Assembly (NCBI GenBank): GCA_047611425.1 | Contig: JBLFWJ010000197.1 | Span: forward strand, 1 to 5,657 | Direction of reading: 5' to 3' | From: JBLFWJ01 sp047611425 | GTDB lineage: Bacteria > Bacteroidota > Bacteroidia > UBA10329 | Length of the DNA stretch: 5,657 bases | In this document: piece by piece, positions 1-5,657 of the stretch | How the letters are laid out: the number at the start of each line of letters is the position of its first letter | How positions within the stretch are numbered: position 1 is the first letter of the stretch | Notes under the pieces: model-generated | What the model was told of the DNA's origin: nothing | What the model saw: only the letters and a program-made list of their open reading frames with translations | The model's database searches: none | Made by a program: the position numbers and the translations under genes

Positions 1-48
1 CGAGTGCAACACTACGTTAAATAGTGGCAAATCCGGGCTACAGAAATC
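1..48. other. unassigned edge after the protease stop, with a small inverted repeat
   Basis: These 48 bases follow the protease stop codon. They contain an imperfect inverted repeat, TGC-AA-CACTA then TAGTG-GCA (5-29 on the plus strand), with a 7-nt loop and a 2-nt bulge. No T run follows on either strand, so it is at best a weak terminator. On the plus strand, frame 1 reads RVQHYVK and stops at TAG 22-24, which could be the tail of a converging gene. The piece is too short to tell. Confidence 0.2.
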
Positions 49-1641
49 TCAATTGTAAGACAATCTCAACTTCTTGAACGTCTTGTCATCAATCGCTTCT
101 AACGCTTTTTGCACCACTTCATCTTCTTGATTGATTACTCTGAAGTACTCTTGAGTTTTCCAAAGTGATCGGGCTGTCAAAGCTTTAATTCGGGTTCTTA
201 TTAGATGATCCGAAACTTCAAGATCGGTAGAATCCACCTCAATTTCTTCCGCTTTAGCTGCTTCGATAAATTTATCCATCAGTGGGTCATCAACGATAAA
301 ACCTTTGTTGAATGAATCAAAATCTGGATAGTCTTCTTTGAATTGTTTGCGGTTCACATCAACATGCTCATTCACAAATTGATTGAACAATCCTTTGCTC
401 CAAAGATCTACGTACAAGTCCGAATTTTCGCTGGTATCCAACGGAATGAAAATATCCGGCATTACGCCTCCTCCACCATAAACCGTTCGTTTGTTATCAG
501 TTTCAAACTTCTGACTTTCATCAAACTCTACGCTATCAGCATGGAACAATTCACCATTCTCTTGTCGTCTTCGGTTCTCCTTTCTATAAGCCTCTTCGCC
601 CTCATCGTACGGCCGTTGAATACAGCGTCCACTTGGCGTGTAGTATCGAGCAGTTGTTAATTTCAAGACTGATCCATCTCTCAATTTAAATGGTCGTTGA
701 ACAAGTCCTTTACCGAAGGATCTTCTGCCAATCACCAATCCTCGGTCATGATCCTGAATGGCTCCTGATACAATCTCCGATGCGGAAGCCGACCCTTCAT
801 TGATCAACATTACTAGTTTGCCTTTTTCAAACCTTCCGGAAGATGTAGCTGCGTTTTCTCTTCTTGGAGAGGAAACACCTTCGGTATAAACGATCAAGTC
901 TTTGGATTCAAGAAATTCATCAGCCAAATCAATCGCTGTCTTTAAATATCCTCCAGAGTTCCCTCTAAGATCAAAGACTAGATTCTTCATGCCGGCCCCA
1001 AGAAGCCCTGTCATGGCCTCATTATATTCATCCATGCTTGTATGTGAAAACCGGTTTAATTTGATGTAACCTGTTTCTTCGTTCAGCATGTAAGATGCGT
1101 CAATACTGAAAATTGGAATCTTATCACGGGTAATCGCGAAGCTCAAAATGTCTTTTACGCCACGTCTATAAATTCCAACGTTTACGATAGTTCCTTTATC
1201 GCCTCTCAATTTCTTGATTACATCTCTATTCGTAATTCCGTTTCCGGCTACCGTGCTGTCTTCAATGGTAACAATCTTATCTCCAGAACGAATTCCAAGT
1301 GCCTCAGATGGGCCTCCAGAAATTGGTGATACAACGGCAATCGTGTCTTTGATAATGTTGAATTGAATGCCAATGCCTTCGAAATTACCGGCCAAAGGCT
1401 CGTTCATTTTCTTGTACTCATCGGCAGTCATGTACTCGGAATGTGGATCTAACTCCTCCACCATGGCTCGTACGGCTTGCTCCAAAAGTGGCTCCATCTC
1501 TACGGAATCGACATACTTGGTTTCCATATAATTTAAGATGTCATCAAACTTTAACCGTTGATCATCTCGGATGGTTCGCTGGGCAAATACGGTTGAGACA
1601 CTAAAACCCAACATTAGAACGATAAGTGATACTCTTTGCAT
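49..1641 (-). CDS. S41 family C-terminal processing peptidase with PDZ domain (CtpA/Prc type)
   Basis: This 530-aa protein is a serine protease of the tail-specific (carboxyl-terminal processing) family, expected to act in the periplasm on exported proteins. Residues 1-20 form a signal peptide (basic start MQR, hydrophobic core, cleavage likely at VFA|QR), with no lipobox. A helical segment with ELDPHSEYM follows, then a PDZ domain at about 88-172 (GIGIQF, then SGGPSEALGIRSGD). The protease core at about 180-345 contains FDLRGNSGG (223-231), NEGSASASEI (281-290) and SFGKGLVQ (308-315). By the family's spacing the catalytic residues are Ser286, Lys311 and Gln315, all present. A C-terminal region of about 180 residues, starting near GGVMPDIF, is lysine- and glutamate-rich and could hold a helical substrate-contact module. 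The ATG at 1639-1641 is chosen because it gives the full signal peptide. No near Shine-Dalgarno is seen; AGAAGG lies 18 nt upstream, which is too far. The gene is 381 nt downstream of lepB and probably separately transcribed. Family assignment is firm; the substrate is unknown. Confidence 0.95.
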   Translation of the reverse strand: MQRVSLIVLMLGFSVSTVFAQRTIRDDQRLKFDDILNYMETKYVDSVEMEPLLEQAVRAMVEELDPHSEYMTADEYKKMNEPLAGNFEGIGIQFNIIKDTIAVVSPISGGPSEALGIRSGDKIVTIEDSTVAGNGITNRDVIKKLRGDKGTIVNVGIYRRGVKDILSFAITRDKIPIFSIDASYMLNEETGYIKLNRFSHTSMDEYNEAMTGLLGAGMKNLVFDLRGNSGGYLKTAIDLADEFLESKDLIVYTEGVSSPRRENAATSSGRFEKGKLVMLINEGSASASEIVSGAIQDHDRGLVIGRRSFGKGLVQRPFKLRDGSVLKLTTARYYTPSGRCIQRPYDEGEEAYRKENRRRQENGELFHADSVEFDESQKFETDNKRTVYGGGGVMPDIFIPLDTSENSDLYVDLWSKGLFNQFVNEHVDVNRKQFKEDYPDFDSFNKGFIVDDPLMDKFIEAAKAEEIEVDSTDLEVSDHLIRTRIKALTARSLWKTQEYFRVINQEDEVVQKALEAIDDKTFKKLRLSYN

Positions 1642-2008
1642 GTAATCGGAATTGTGGGCCCTTCTGGCCCGATGTGCGTGGCTAATTGAACGCCAAAATC
1701 GGAAAAATGGTACGCTATACCTACGCTTAATGTGTTAAAATGTTCAAATGACTTCCAAAGCTAATGCCATCTTTCAGAAATCTAGAATAGCGGTATTGAT
1801 AAACACTCATGTAAGATCGTTCAAATGGGCTATAAGTCTGTATGAAATCGTGGCCGAAGTATTCGGCCAAACCACCGAACCATCCAAGACAGATTGAACA
1901 ATCTTGTCTTTCCTTCAGATAAATCCGAAATCTCACAAAGCAGTAAGAGTCACCGTTTGGATAGACTTACCCTGATTCTACAGAATTACTTCCGTAGAAA
2001 GAATTCGG
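1614..2008 (-). pseudogene. decayed remnant of an unidentified, beta-barrel-like protein gene
   Basis: The space between lepB and the S41 protease holds broken coding sequence. One frame runs from 2008 (PNSFYGSNSVESG), meets a TAA at 1967-1969, then continues for 80 codons (VYPNGDSYCF... through LGWFGGLAEYFGHDF, YSPFERSYMSVYQ and KDGISFGSH) to a stop at 1727-1729. Near 1746-1748 the sense appears to move to another frame, EHFNTLSVGIAYHFSDFGVQ then LATHIGPEGPTIPI, ending at TAA 1614-1616. Adding one T to the T run at 1746-1748 would join them as ISFGSHFEHFNTLSVGIAYHF. The combined piece is about 140 residues, rich in Gly, Tyr and Phe with alternating polar and aromatic residues, as in outer-membrane beta-barrels. 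No start codon or signal peptide fits, so the 5' part appears lost. The last 28 nt overlap the protease start, so the true ancestral C-terminus is uncertain. I do not recognise the family. A sequencing error could explain one lesion but less easily both. The GTG at 1934-1936 could start a 69-aa product, which I consider unlikely. Confidence 0.6.
1756..1763 (-). promoter_or_regulatory. candidate -7 promoter element for the S41 protease
   Basis: The minus strand reads TAGCTTTG, an exact match to the Bacteroidota -7 consensus TAnnTTTG. It lies 114 nt upstream of the protease ATG, inside the decayed gene. No TTG -33 element is seen at the usual distance; only TTC occurs about 21 nt upstream. A six-base match in a gap of this size can arise by chance, so this is a weak call. 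Its support is that the long gap makes a separate promoter for the protease likely. Confidence 0.3.
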
Positions 2009-2022
2009 CTAAATACGTAGGA

Positions 2023-3129
2023 TTAAAAGTCGATGTAGGTGAACAATCTGTTCCACCGAATCTTGTCGATTAAATTATCTGCGTAGTTGTTGAGCGAAAG
2101 CCAAATGAATACCGCTTTGCCCACAATATGGTCTTCCGGTACGAATCCCCAAAATCGCGAATCGGCCGAATTGTGTCGATTATCTCCCATCATGAAGTAG
2201 TAGTCCATCTTAAAGGTGTAAGATGAAGCCTCCACTCCATTGATATAGATTTTCTCTTCTTCTACCTTAAGGTCATTGGACTCATAAAATGAAATCGCTC
2301 GCTCATAAAGAGGTAATACTTCAATATTTAGCTCTACTGTTTCACCAGCCTTTGGAATGTAGATCGATCCGAAATTATCCTCGTTCCATGGAAATGCTTC
2401 GTTTTGAGGATAGATGTATTCCTCTCTCCTACCTTTTCTTTTCACTTCTGGAACGATCGCTTCAATGACCGGCTCGTTTTTCAGTTCCTCACTTACGCGA
2501 TTACTCAAGAAAAACTTGTGATCCCCTTGGTTTGAGATTGGGCCACCATCTACAAGATCATACTTCTTCCTAAGTTTCGATTTCTTGTTCAGCATAACAC
2601 CTGTGGTTTTCACCACATTAACCATTTGCATATCATCTGCTTGGTAATTCACCTCTCCATTGACATACACCACGCCATCAATAATTTTCAGGCTATCTCC
2701 TGGTATCGCAATACAACGCTTAATGTAGTTCTCGCGTTTATCCACTGGACGAAAATCCTCCATTGGGTAATTGAAAACCACGATGTCATTGTTCTTGATT
2801 TTCCCAAAACCTGGAAGTCTTTTGTAGGGAAGTTTGACGGATTCCGAATAAGACTTAGTTCCAGTTGTGAAAGGCATTGTATGATGTACCAATGGAAAAG
2901 CCAAAGGAGTAATCGGAATCCTTGGTCCGTAGCTCATCTTGCTTACAAAGAGAAAATCGCCAACCATTAGGCTTTTCTCCATTGACGAAGTTGGGATGGT
3001 GTACGCCTCAATAAGGAACATCCTGATAATGGTGGCTGCGACAACCGCAAAAATGATTGCGTCAAACCACTCTCTTACAAAGCCTTTTTTCTTGGCTTTA
3101 GGATCCTTTTTCCAAAATTTCCAATTCAT
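2023..3129 (-). CDS. lepB: signal peptidase I (S26 family), long Bacteroidota form
   Basis: This 368-aa inner-membrane serine protease removes signal peptides from proteins exported by Sec or Tat, cutting on the outer face of the membrane. After a lysine-rich cytoplasmic start (KKDPKAKKKG), one membrane segment spans about residues 22-40. The catalytic serine is Ser49 in the box TSSMEKSLMVGD, and the general-base lysine is Lys137 in NYIKRCIAIPGD. The closing box MGDNRHNSADSRFWGFV is at 314-330. Both catalytic residues are intact. About 135 residues separate DGVVYVNGE (151-159) from KIYINGVE (293-300). This is far longer than in compact signal peptidases and is rich in charged residues; long forms are known in this phylum, and the insert's role is not visible here. 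The gene starts 26 nt after dapB and is the last intact member of the apparent parA-lepB unit. Other genes in the window with signal peptides (the DUF5683 protein and the S41 protease) are likely substrates. Confidence 0.95.
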   Translation of the reverse strand: MNWKFWKKDPKAKKKGFVREWFDAIIFAVVAATIIRMFLIEAYTIPTSSMEKSLMVGDFLFVSKMSYGPRIPITPLAFPLVHHTMPFTTGTKSYSESVKLPYKRLPGFGKIKNNDIVVFNYPMEDFRPVDKRENYIKRCIAIPGDSLKIIDGVVYVNGEVNYQADDMQMVNVVKTTGVMLNKKSKLRKKYDLVDGGPISNQGDHKFFLSNRVSEELKNEPVIEAIVPEVKRKGRREEYIYPQNEAFPWNEDNFGSIYIPKAGETVELNIEVLPLYERAISFYESNDLKVEEEKIYINGVEASSYTFKMDYYFMMGDNRHNSADSRFWGFVPEDHIVGKAVFIWLSLNNYADNLIDKIRWNRLFTYIDF

Positions 3130-3139
3130 GCTGCCGTAA

Positions 3140-3144
3140 CCTCT
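3140..3144 (-). promoter_or_regulatory. possible Shine-Dalgarno site of lepB
   Basis: The minus strand carries AGAGG in the 26-nt gap between dapB and lepB, with 10 nt between it and the lepB ATG at 3127-3129. The spacing is slightly long. It is notable only because the other leader in this window (dapB) is A-rich and lacks such a motif, as is common in Bacteroidota. It supports the chosen lepB start. Confidence 0.35.
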
Positions 3145-3155
3145 ATTGACTGGCC

Positions 3156-3896
3156 TTATTGCCAGAAGCCCGCGAAATTAACATCCTTTAGCAGGTCATC
3201 CATGGTGTAAAGTCCTTTTCGGCCATTCACCCATTCTGCAGCCAACACAGCACCCTTAGCAAAGCCAACCCTGCTCTTGGCCACGTGCTTTATTTCGAGG
3301 TCATCTATTTCAGATTTGTACTTGACAACATGTGTCCCAGGGGTTTTGTCTATTCGATGTGAATGCACTCCAATCTCATAGTTATTGGATGAATCACCCT
3401 TCACCCAAAGATCCTTTCGCTCCATGTTACGAGCAACATCCTCAGCTAGTCGAATGGCCGTACCACTTGGTGCATCTAACTTTTCGGTGTGATGGGTTTC
3501 ATCAATGCTAACCTCATACTCTTCGTGATCAGACATCATCTTGGCCAACATCTCGTTCATCTTGAAAAACAGATTAACGCCAATGCTGAAGTTTGATGCG
3601 TAGAAAAGTGTCTTGTTGTGCTCTCTGCAAATCTCTTTTACGTGATCTAATTGGCCCATCCATCCGGTAGTTCCAACTACAACAGGAACGTCTGCATCAA
3701 AGCATTTGAAAATGTTTTTCACAACACTGTTTGGAGCTGTGAATTCGATGGCAACATCCACTCCTTCTAGTTGTGCCTTATCAGCCAACCAATCTTCTTC
3801 TTTGTCGAATTTCACGACAACTTCGTGTCCTCTTTGATTGGCAATGGATTCTATTTCCTTGCCCATTTTGCCGTAGCCGAGTAATGCGATTTTCAT
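3156..3896 (-). CDS. dapB: 4-hydroxy-tetrahydrodipicolinate reductase
   Basis: This 246-aa cytoplasmic enzyme reduces the 4-hydroxy-tetrahydrodipicolinate made by DapA to tetrahydrodipicolinate with NAD(P)H, feeding lysine and the diaminopimelate of peptidoglycan. The N-terminal Rossmann fold shows the nucleotide-binding GYGKMG (7-12), then EFTAP (51-55) and GTTGW (75-79). ASNFSIGV (100-107) leads into the substrate domain. The active-site stretch ETHHTEKLDAPSGTA at 133-147 contains the expected His135 and Lys139, and the substrate-binding DAPSGT is complete. Length is slightly shorter than the 270 or so of enterobacterial enzymes but usual for Bacteroidota. The ATG at 3894-3896 puts the Rossmann strand MKIALLGYG at the very start, as in homologues. 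It follows the DUF5683 gene by 35 nt and precedes lepB by 26 nt. The leader has no Shine-Dalgarno and ends AATAAAACC before the ATG. Nothing is missing or odd in the protein. Confidence 0.97.
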   Translation of the reverse strand: MKIALLGYGKMGKEIESIANQRGHEVVVKFDKEEDWLADKAQLEGVDVAIEFTAPNSVVKNIFKCFDADVPVVVGTTGWMGQLDHVKEICREHNKTLFYASNFSIGVNLFFKMNEMLAKMMSDHEEYEVSIDETHHTEKLDAPSGTAIRLAEDVARNMERKDLWVKGDSSNNYEIGVHSHRIDKTPGTHVVKYKSEIDDLEIKHVAKSRVGFAKGAVLAAEWVNGRKGLYTMDDLLKDVNFAGFWQ

Positions 3897-3918
3897 GGTT
3901 TTATTGATTGAGTATAAG

Positions 3919-3926
3919 CAAAACTA
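3919..3926 (-). promoter_or_regulatory. candidate -7 promoter element upstream of dapB
   Basis: The minus strand reads TAGTTTTG, an exact match to TAnnTTTG, 22 nt before the dapB ATG and within the 35-nt gap after the DUF5683 gene. A transcript starting from it would have a very short leader. No TTG -33 element is visible at the normal spacing. The motif sits in the loop of a small inverted repeat (AAGCA at 3927-3931 and TGCTT at 3916-3920), which could alternatively be a weak RNA hairpin after the preceding stop codon. Either reading is tentative. Confidence 0.3.
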
Positions 3927-3931
3927 TGCTT

Positions 3932-4537
3932 TTATCTGAGCCTCAGGGTAAGGCCTAATCCATAGACCTGTGCCTGCTGGTAGTCAATTGGCTCGATTAC
4001 AGGTTTGATTTGAAGTGACAAATCCTCATCAACATTAAAATCAAAAAGATGACCGTCAACCGCAGCATCAATAATATTGAGTGCATAGAAAACACCAATA
4101 AAAACGTAGCTTAAATCCCGGTTTCTTCGGTAGTCTGCTTGTATGGTGCGTAGGTTATCATCCGAAAATTGTCCTTCGAATTGATCGATTGTTGTTGGAT
4201 CACCATCAATTCGAATTAAGTATGCATCCTTGAATGTTCGGAACTTAGTATGATTCCAAACGGCACTGTAGATCAACCCACCAAACGCGCCATAGATGAT
4301 GGGCAGTTTCCAGTATTTTCTATTGTAAATCTGGCCCGCACCAGGTGCTACTGCACTAAGCAATGTAGCGAGTTTGGGAGAATGAGGTTTCTTTTCCTTG
4401 GTTACTTCTTCTTCCACCTCCTCAATAAGCAAAGAGTCAGATAGCCCTACAACCAAGGAATCCGCAGATTGCGCGATTGACCCGAGAGGTGCAAACAAAA
4501 AAAGAAGTAAAAAAAAGACGTGTTGTCCAAGGCTCAT
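3932..4537 (-). CDS. DUF5683 domain protein, exported or membrane-bound, function unknown
   Basis: This 201-aa protein has a signal peptide at 1-23 (hydrophobic FFLLLFLFAPLG, likely cleavage at SIAQ). An acidic linker follows (EEVEEEVTKEKK, 39-50). The DUF5683 region then begins with HSPKLATLLSAVAPGAGQIYN (52-72) and continues with RKYWKLPIIYGAFGGLIYSAVWN (73-95), a likely membrane segment. A second hydrophobic stretch, SYVFIGVFYALNIIDAAVDGHLFDF, lies at 143-167. The HSPK...PGxGQIYN...KYWK pattern and the terminal DAxxDGHLFDF pattern are what I recognise as this family. The C-terminus (VYGLGLTLRLR) looks like a final beta-strand. No enzymatic motif is visible and no function is established. 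Its ATG overlaps the parB stop (ATGA, 4534-4537), so it is probably translationally coupled to parB. The repeated neighbourhood of parAB, dapB and lepB in Bacteroidota suggests an envelope or growth role, which is inference only. Confidence 0.85.
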   Translation of the reverse strand: MSLGQHVFFLLLFLFAPLGSIAQSADSLVVGLSDSLLIEEVEEEVTKEKKPHSPKLATLLSAVAPGAGQIYNRKYWKLPIIYGAFGGLIYSAVWNHTKFRTFKDAYLIRIDGDPTTIDQFEGQFSDDNLRTIQADYRRNRDLSYVFIGVFYALNIIDAAVDGHLFDFNVDEDLSLQIKPVIEPIDYQQAQVYGLGLTLRLR

Positions 4538-5406
4538 GGCCAGAGATCAAGAATTGAAAGTATCCGTTTTAAATCTTCGGTTGACGAAAAATCAACCTCC
4601 AGTTTGCCTTTACCTGCTTTGTTTGCCTTAAGGTTTACAACAGCCCCAAGTTGCTCGCCAACATTCTTTCTTACCTGCTCCAATTCTTCTGGCAATACCT
4701 TCTTAGCAGTAGGTTTTTTTACGCCTCTAACTCTGTCTTCAATCTTCCTTACCGAAAGGTTTTCGGATACGATAGCTTTGAATAGAGCCAATTGATCTGC
4801 AGGATCTTCAACATTGATTATGGCCCTTGCATGCCCCATAGTAAGCTGATTGCTAATCAGACCTTTTTGAATTGCGGGTGGCAACTTGAGTAACCTCAAA
4901 TAATTAGAAATTGTACTTCTTTGCTTCCCAACTCGACCGCTCAGTTCATCTTGCGTTATGTTGCATTCATCCATTAAGCGTTGGTACGAAATGGCAATTT
5001 CAATTGCATCAAGCTCTTGACGTTGAATATTCTCAACCAACGCCATTTCCAGCATTGCTTGATCATTCGCAATTCGGATGTAAGCCGGAATATCAGTTAA
5101 ACCGGCAAGTTGAGACGCACGAAATCTTCGTTCTCCAGAAATCAGCTGATACTTGCCGTAACCAAGTTTCCTAACGGTTATCGGCTGGATTATTCCCAGC
5201 TGCCTAATTGAAGCGGCTAACTCGTCAAGTGCAATTTGATCAAATCGAGTTCTCGGCTGAAACGGGTTGGTTTCAATCTGGTCTATTGGTATACCAGATA
5301 TGGTACTAACCGGAGTTTCCGATACAGCTTCTTTGGAGGTAATGTCCGTCCGGCTATCTTCTAAAAGGGCTCCTAGTCCTCTTCCTAATGAATTTCTCTT
5401 GGCCAT
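4534..5406 (-). CDS. parB: chromosome-partitioning protein ParB (CTP-dependent DNA clamp)
   Basis: This 290-aa protein binds parS sites near the replication origin, spreads as a CTP-driven clamp and works with ParA to separate new origins. The N-terminus RNSLGRGLGALL (4-15) is the basic peptide that stimulates ParA ATPase. The CTP-binding/spreading domain contains NPFQPR (47-52), the arginine motif GERRFRA (91-97) and ENIQR (125-129). The DNA-binding domain has a helix-turn-helix at about 151-172 (TQDELSGRVGKQRSTISNYL) followed by GHARAI (191-196). A lysine-rich linker (229-236) leads to the C-terminal dimerisation domain, ending in LKRILSILDLWP. Length and all motifs are usual for a chromosomal ParB. 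Its ATG shares one base with the parA stop (TAATG, 5404-5408), and its stop overlaps the next start, implying coupled translation on both sides. No parS sequence was seen in the window. Confidence 0.97.
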   Translation of the reverse strand: MAKRNSLGRGLGALLEDSRTDITSKEAVSETPVSTISGIPIDQIETNPFQPRTRFDQIALDELAASIRQLGIIQPITVRKLGYGKYQLISGERRFRASQLAGLTDIPAYIRIANDQAMLEMALVENIQRQELDAIEIAISYQRLMDECNITQDELSGRVGKQRSTISNYLRLLKLPPAIQKGLISNQLTMGHARAIINVEDPADQLALFKAIVSENLSVRKIEDRVRGVKKPTAKKVLPEELEQVRKNVGEQLGAVVNLKANKAGKGKLEVDFSSTEDLKRILSILDLWP

Positions 5407-5657
5407 TAGTTCAATATCTTTTCCGACTCTTTAATCCTCGTCATATCGTTCTTCTGAAGAATCTCTCTAGCCAAGTTCAAGTAATTGGTAGCACCCTTAG
5501 AACTTGCATCGTGCATGATTATGCTTACACCAAAACTAGGTGCCTCACCCAATTTTGTATTTCTATTGATGATGGTATCGAAAACCATATCCTGAAAATG
5601 CGTTTTCACTTCATCAACCACTTGGTTGGAAAGTCGCAATCGTACATCATACATTGT
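5406..5657 (-). CDS. parA: chromosome-partitioning ATPase ParA, C-terminal fragment
   Basis: The last 83 residues of a ParA/Soj ATPase are present; the start and the Walker motifs lie beyond the right edge. The visible part begins TMYDVRLRLSNQVVDEV and continues DMVFDTIINRNTKLGEAPSFG, then DASSKGATNYLNLAREIL, closely matching the end of chromosomal ParA proteins (TMYD..., RN..L.EAPS.G, D..SKGA..Y..LA.E). The Met of TMYD is an internal residue in this family, not a start codon. ParA binds DNA non-specifically when ATP-bound and, with ParB, moves replicated origins apart. A short polar tail after EIL (QKNDMTRIKESEKILN) extends beyond the conserved core. Its TAA overlaps the parB ATG by one base, so the two are co-transcribed. 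The gene is truncated by the window, not broken. Confidence 0.95.
   Translation of the reverse strand, partial: TMYDVRLRLSNQVVDEVKTHFQDMVFDTIINRNTKLGEAPSFGVSIIMHDASSKGATNYLNLAREILQKNDMTRIKESEKILN

Noticed and set aside
1..48. Start of rnpA, which can neighbour S41 proteases in Bacteroidota
   Set aside because: No start codon followed by recognisable RnpA sequence is present in these bases on the minus strand.
343..660. Plus-strand open frame of 105 aa opposite the protease gene
   Set aside because: It lies wholly inside a well-supported protease with intact motifs, and its peptide has no recognisable domain. The same applies to the plus-strand frames opposite lepB, the DUF5683 gene and parB.
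1656..1670. GC-rich inverted repeat GGGCC-CTTCT-GGCCC near the protease start
   Set aside because: The stem is only 5 bp with no T run. It is explained by the repeated Gly-Pro codons (GPEGP) of the remnant. The AGAAGG in it is 18 nt from the ATG, too far for a normal Shine-Dalgarno.
1727..1936. A 69-aa open frame beginning at GTG, as an intact small gene
   Set aside because: The same frame continues upstream with similar peptide to 1966 and, beyond a TAA, to 2008. Its sense continues downstream in another frame. It is better explained as part of a decayed gene.
1642..2022. WbqC-like gene, often seen near lepB in Bacteroidota
   Set aside because: None of the peptide pieces in this interval resemble that family as I know it, so no such name was given to the remnant.
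3282..3287. CACGTG core as a parS site for the nearby ParB
   Set aside because: The flanks do not match the parS consensus (TGTTNCACGTGAAACA); only the 6-bp core is shared and it lies within the dapB coding sequence.
1..5657. CRISPR array, insertion sequence, tRNA or rRNA gene, defence or mobile system
   Set aside because: No regularly spaced repeats, transposase motifs, terminal inverted repeats or RNA gene signatures were seen. All large frames are explained by housekeeping genes.

Overview
The window is a compact stretch of chromosome in which every supported gene lies on the minus strand, so it reads right to left. It looks like a member of the Bacteroidota, most likely a marine Flavobacteriales-type organism. 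The reasons are the gene order parA-parB-DUF5683 protein-dapB-lepB, the long (368 aa) signal peptidase I, the A-rich and mostly Shine-Dalgarno-poor leaders, AT-rich DNA, and two exact matches to the Bacteroidota -7 promoter motif TAnnTTTG. The lineage is inferred from gene content and sequence style; no search was run.

From right to left the genes are: the C-terminal end of ParA (5406-5657, cut by the window edge); complete ParB (4534-5406); a DUF5683 family protein with a signal peptide (3932-4537); dihydrodipicolinate reductase DapB (3156-3896); signal peptidase I LepB (2023-3129); a 381-nt stretch without an intact gene (1642-2022); and a periplasmic S41 carboxyl-terminal processing protease with a PDZ domain (49-1641). 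ParA/ParB and ParB/DUF5683 overlap by 1 and 4 nt, and the next two gaps are 35 and 26 nt. The five genes from parA to lepB therefore look like one transcription unit, possibly with an internal start before dapB. Together they link chromosome segregation, lysine/diaminopimelate synthesis for the cell wall, and export across the inner membrane. The protease at the left end also works in the envelope, but it probably has its own promoter.

The least ordinary part is the gap between lepB and the protease. Its minus strand carries protein-like sequence in one frame, broken by one in-frame TAA, then a second frame that continues it after an apparent 1-nt loss in a T run. The pieces read as the C-terminal part of a Gly- and aromatic-rich, beta-barrel-like protein of unknown family. 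I interpret this as a decayed gene. Apart from this, the window looks like a conserved housekeeping region. I found no mobile element, CRISPR array, RNA gene or clear new system. The first 48 bases are too short to assign.
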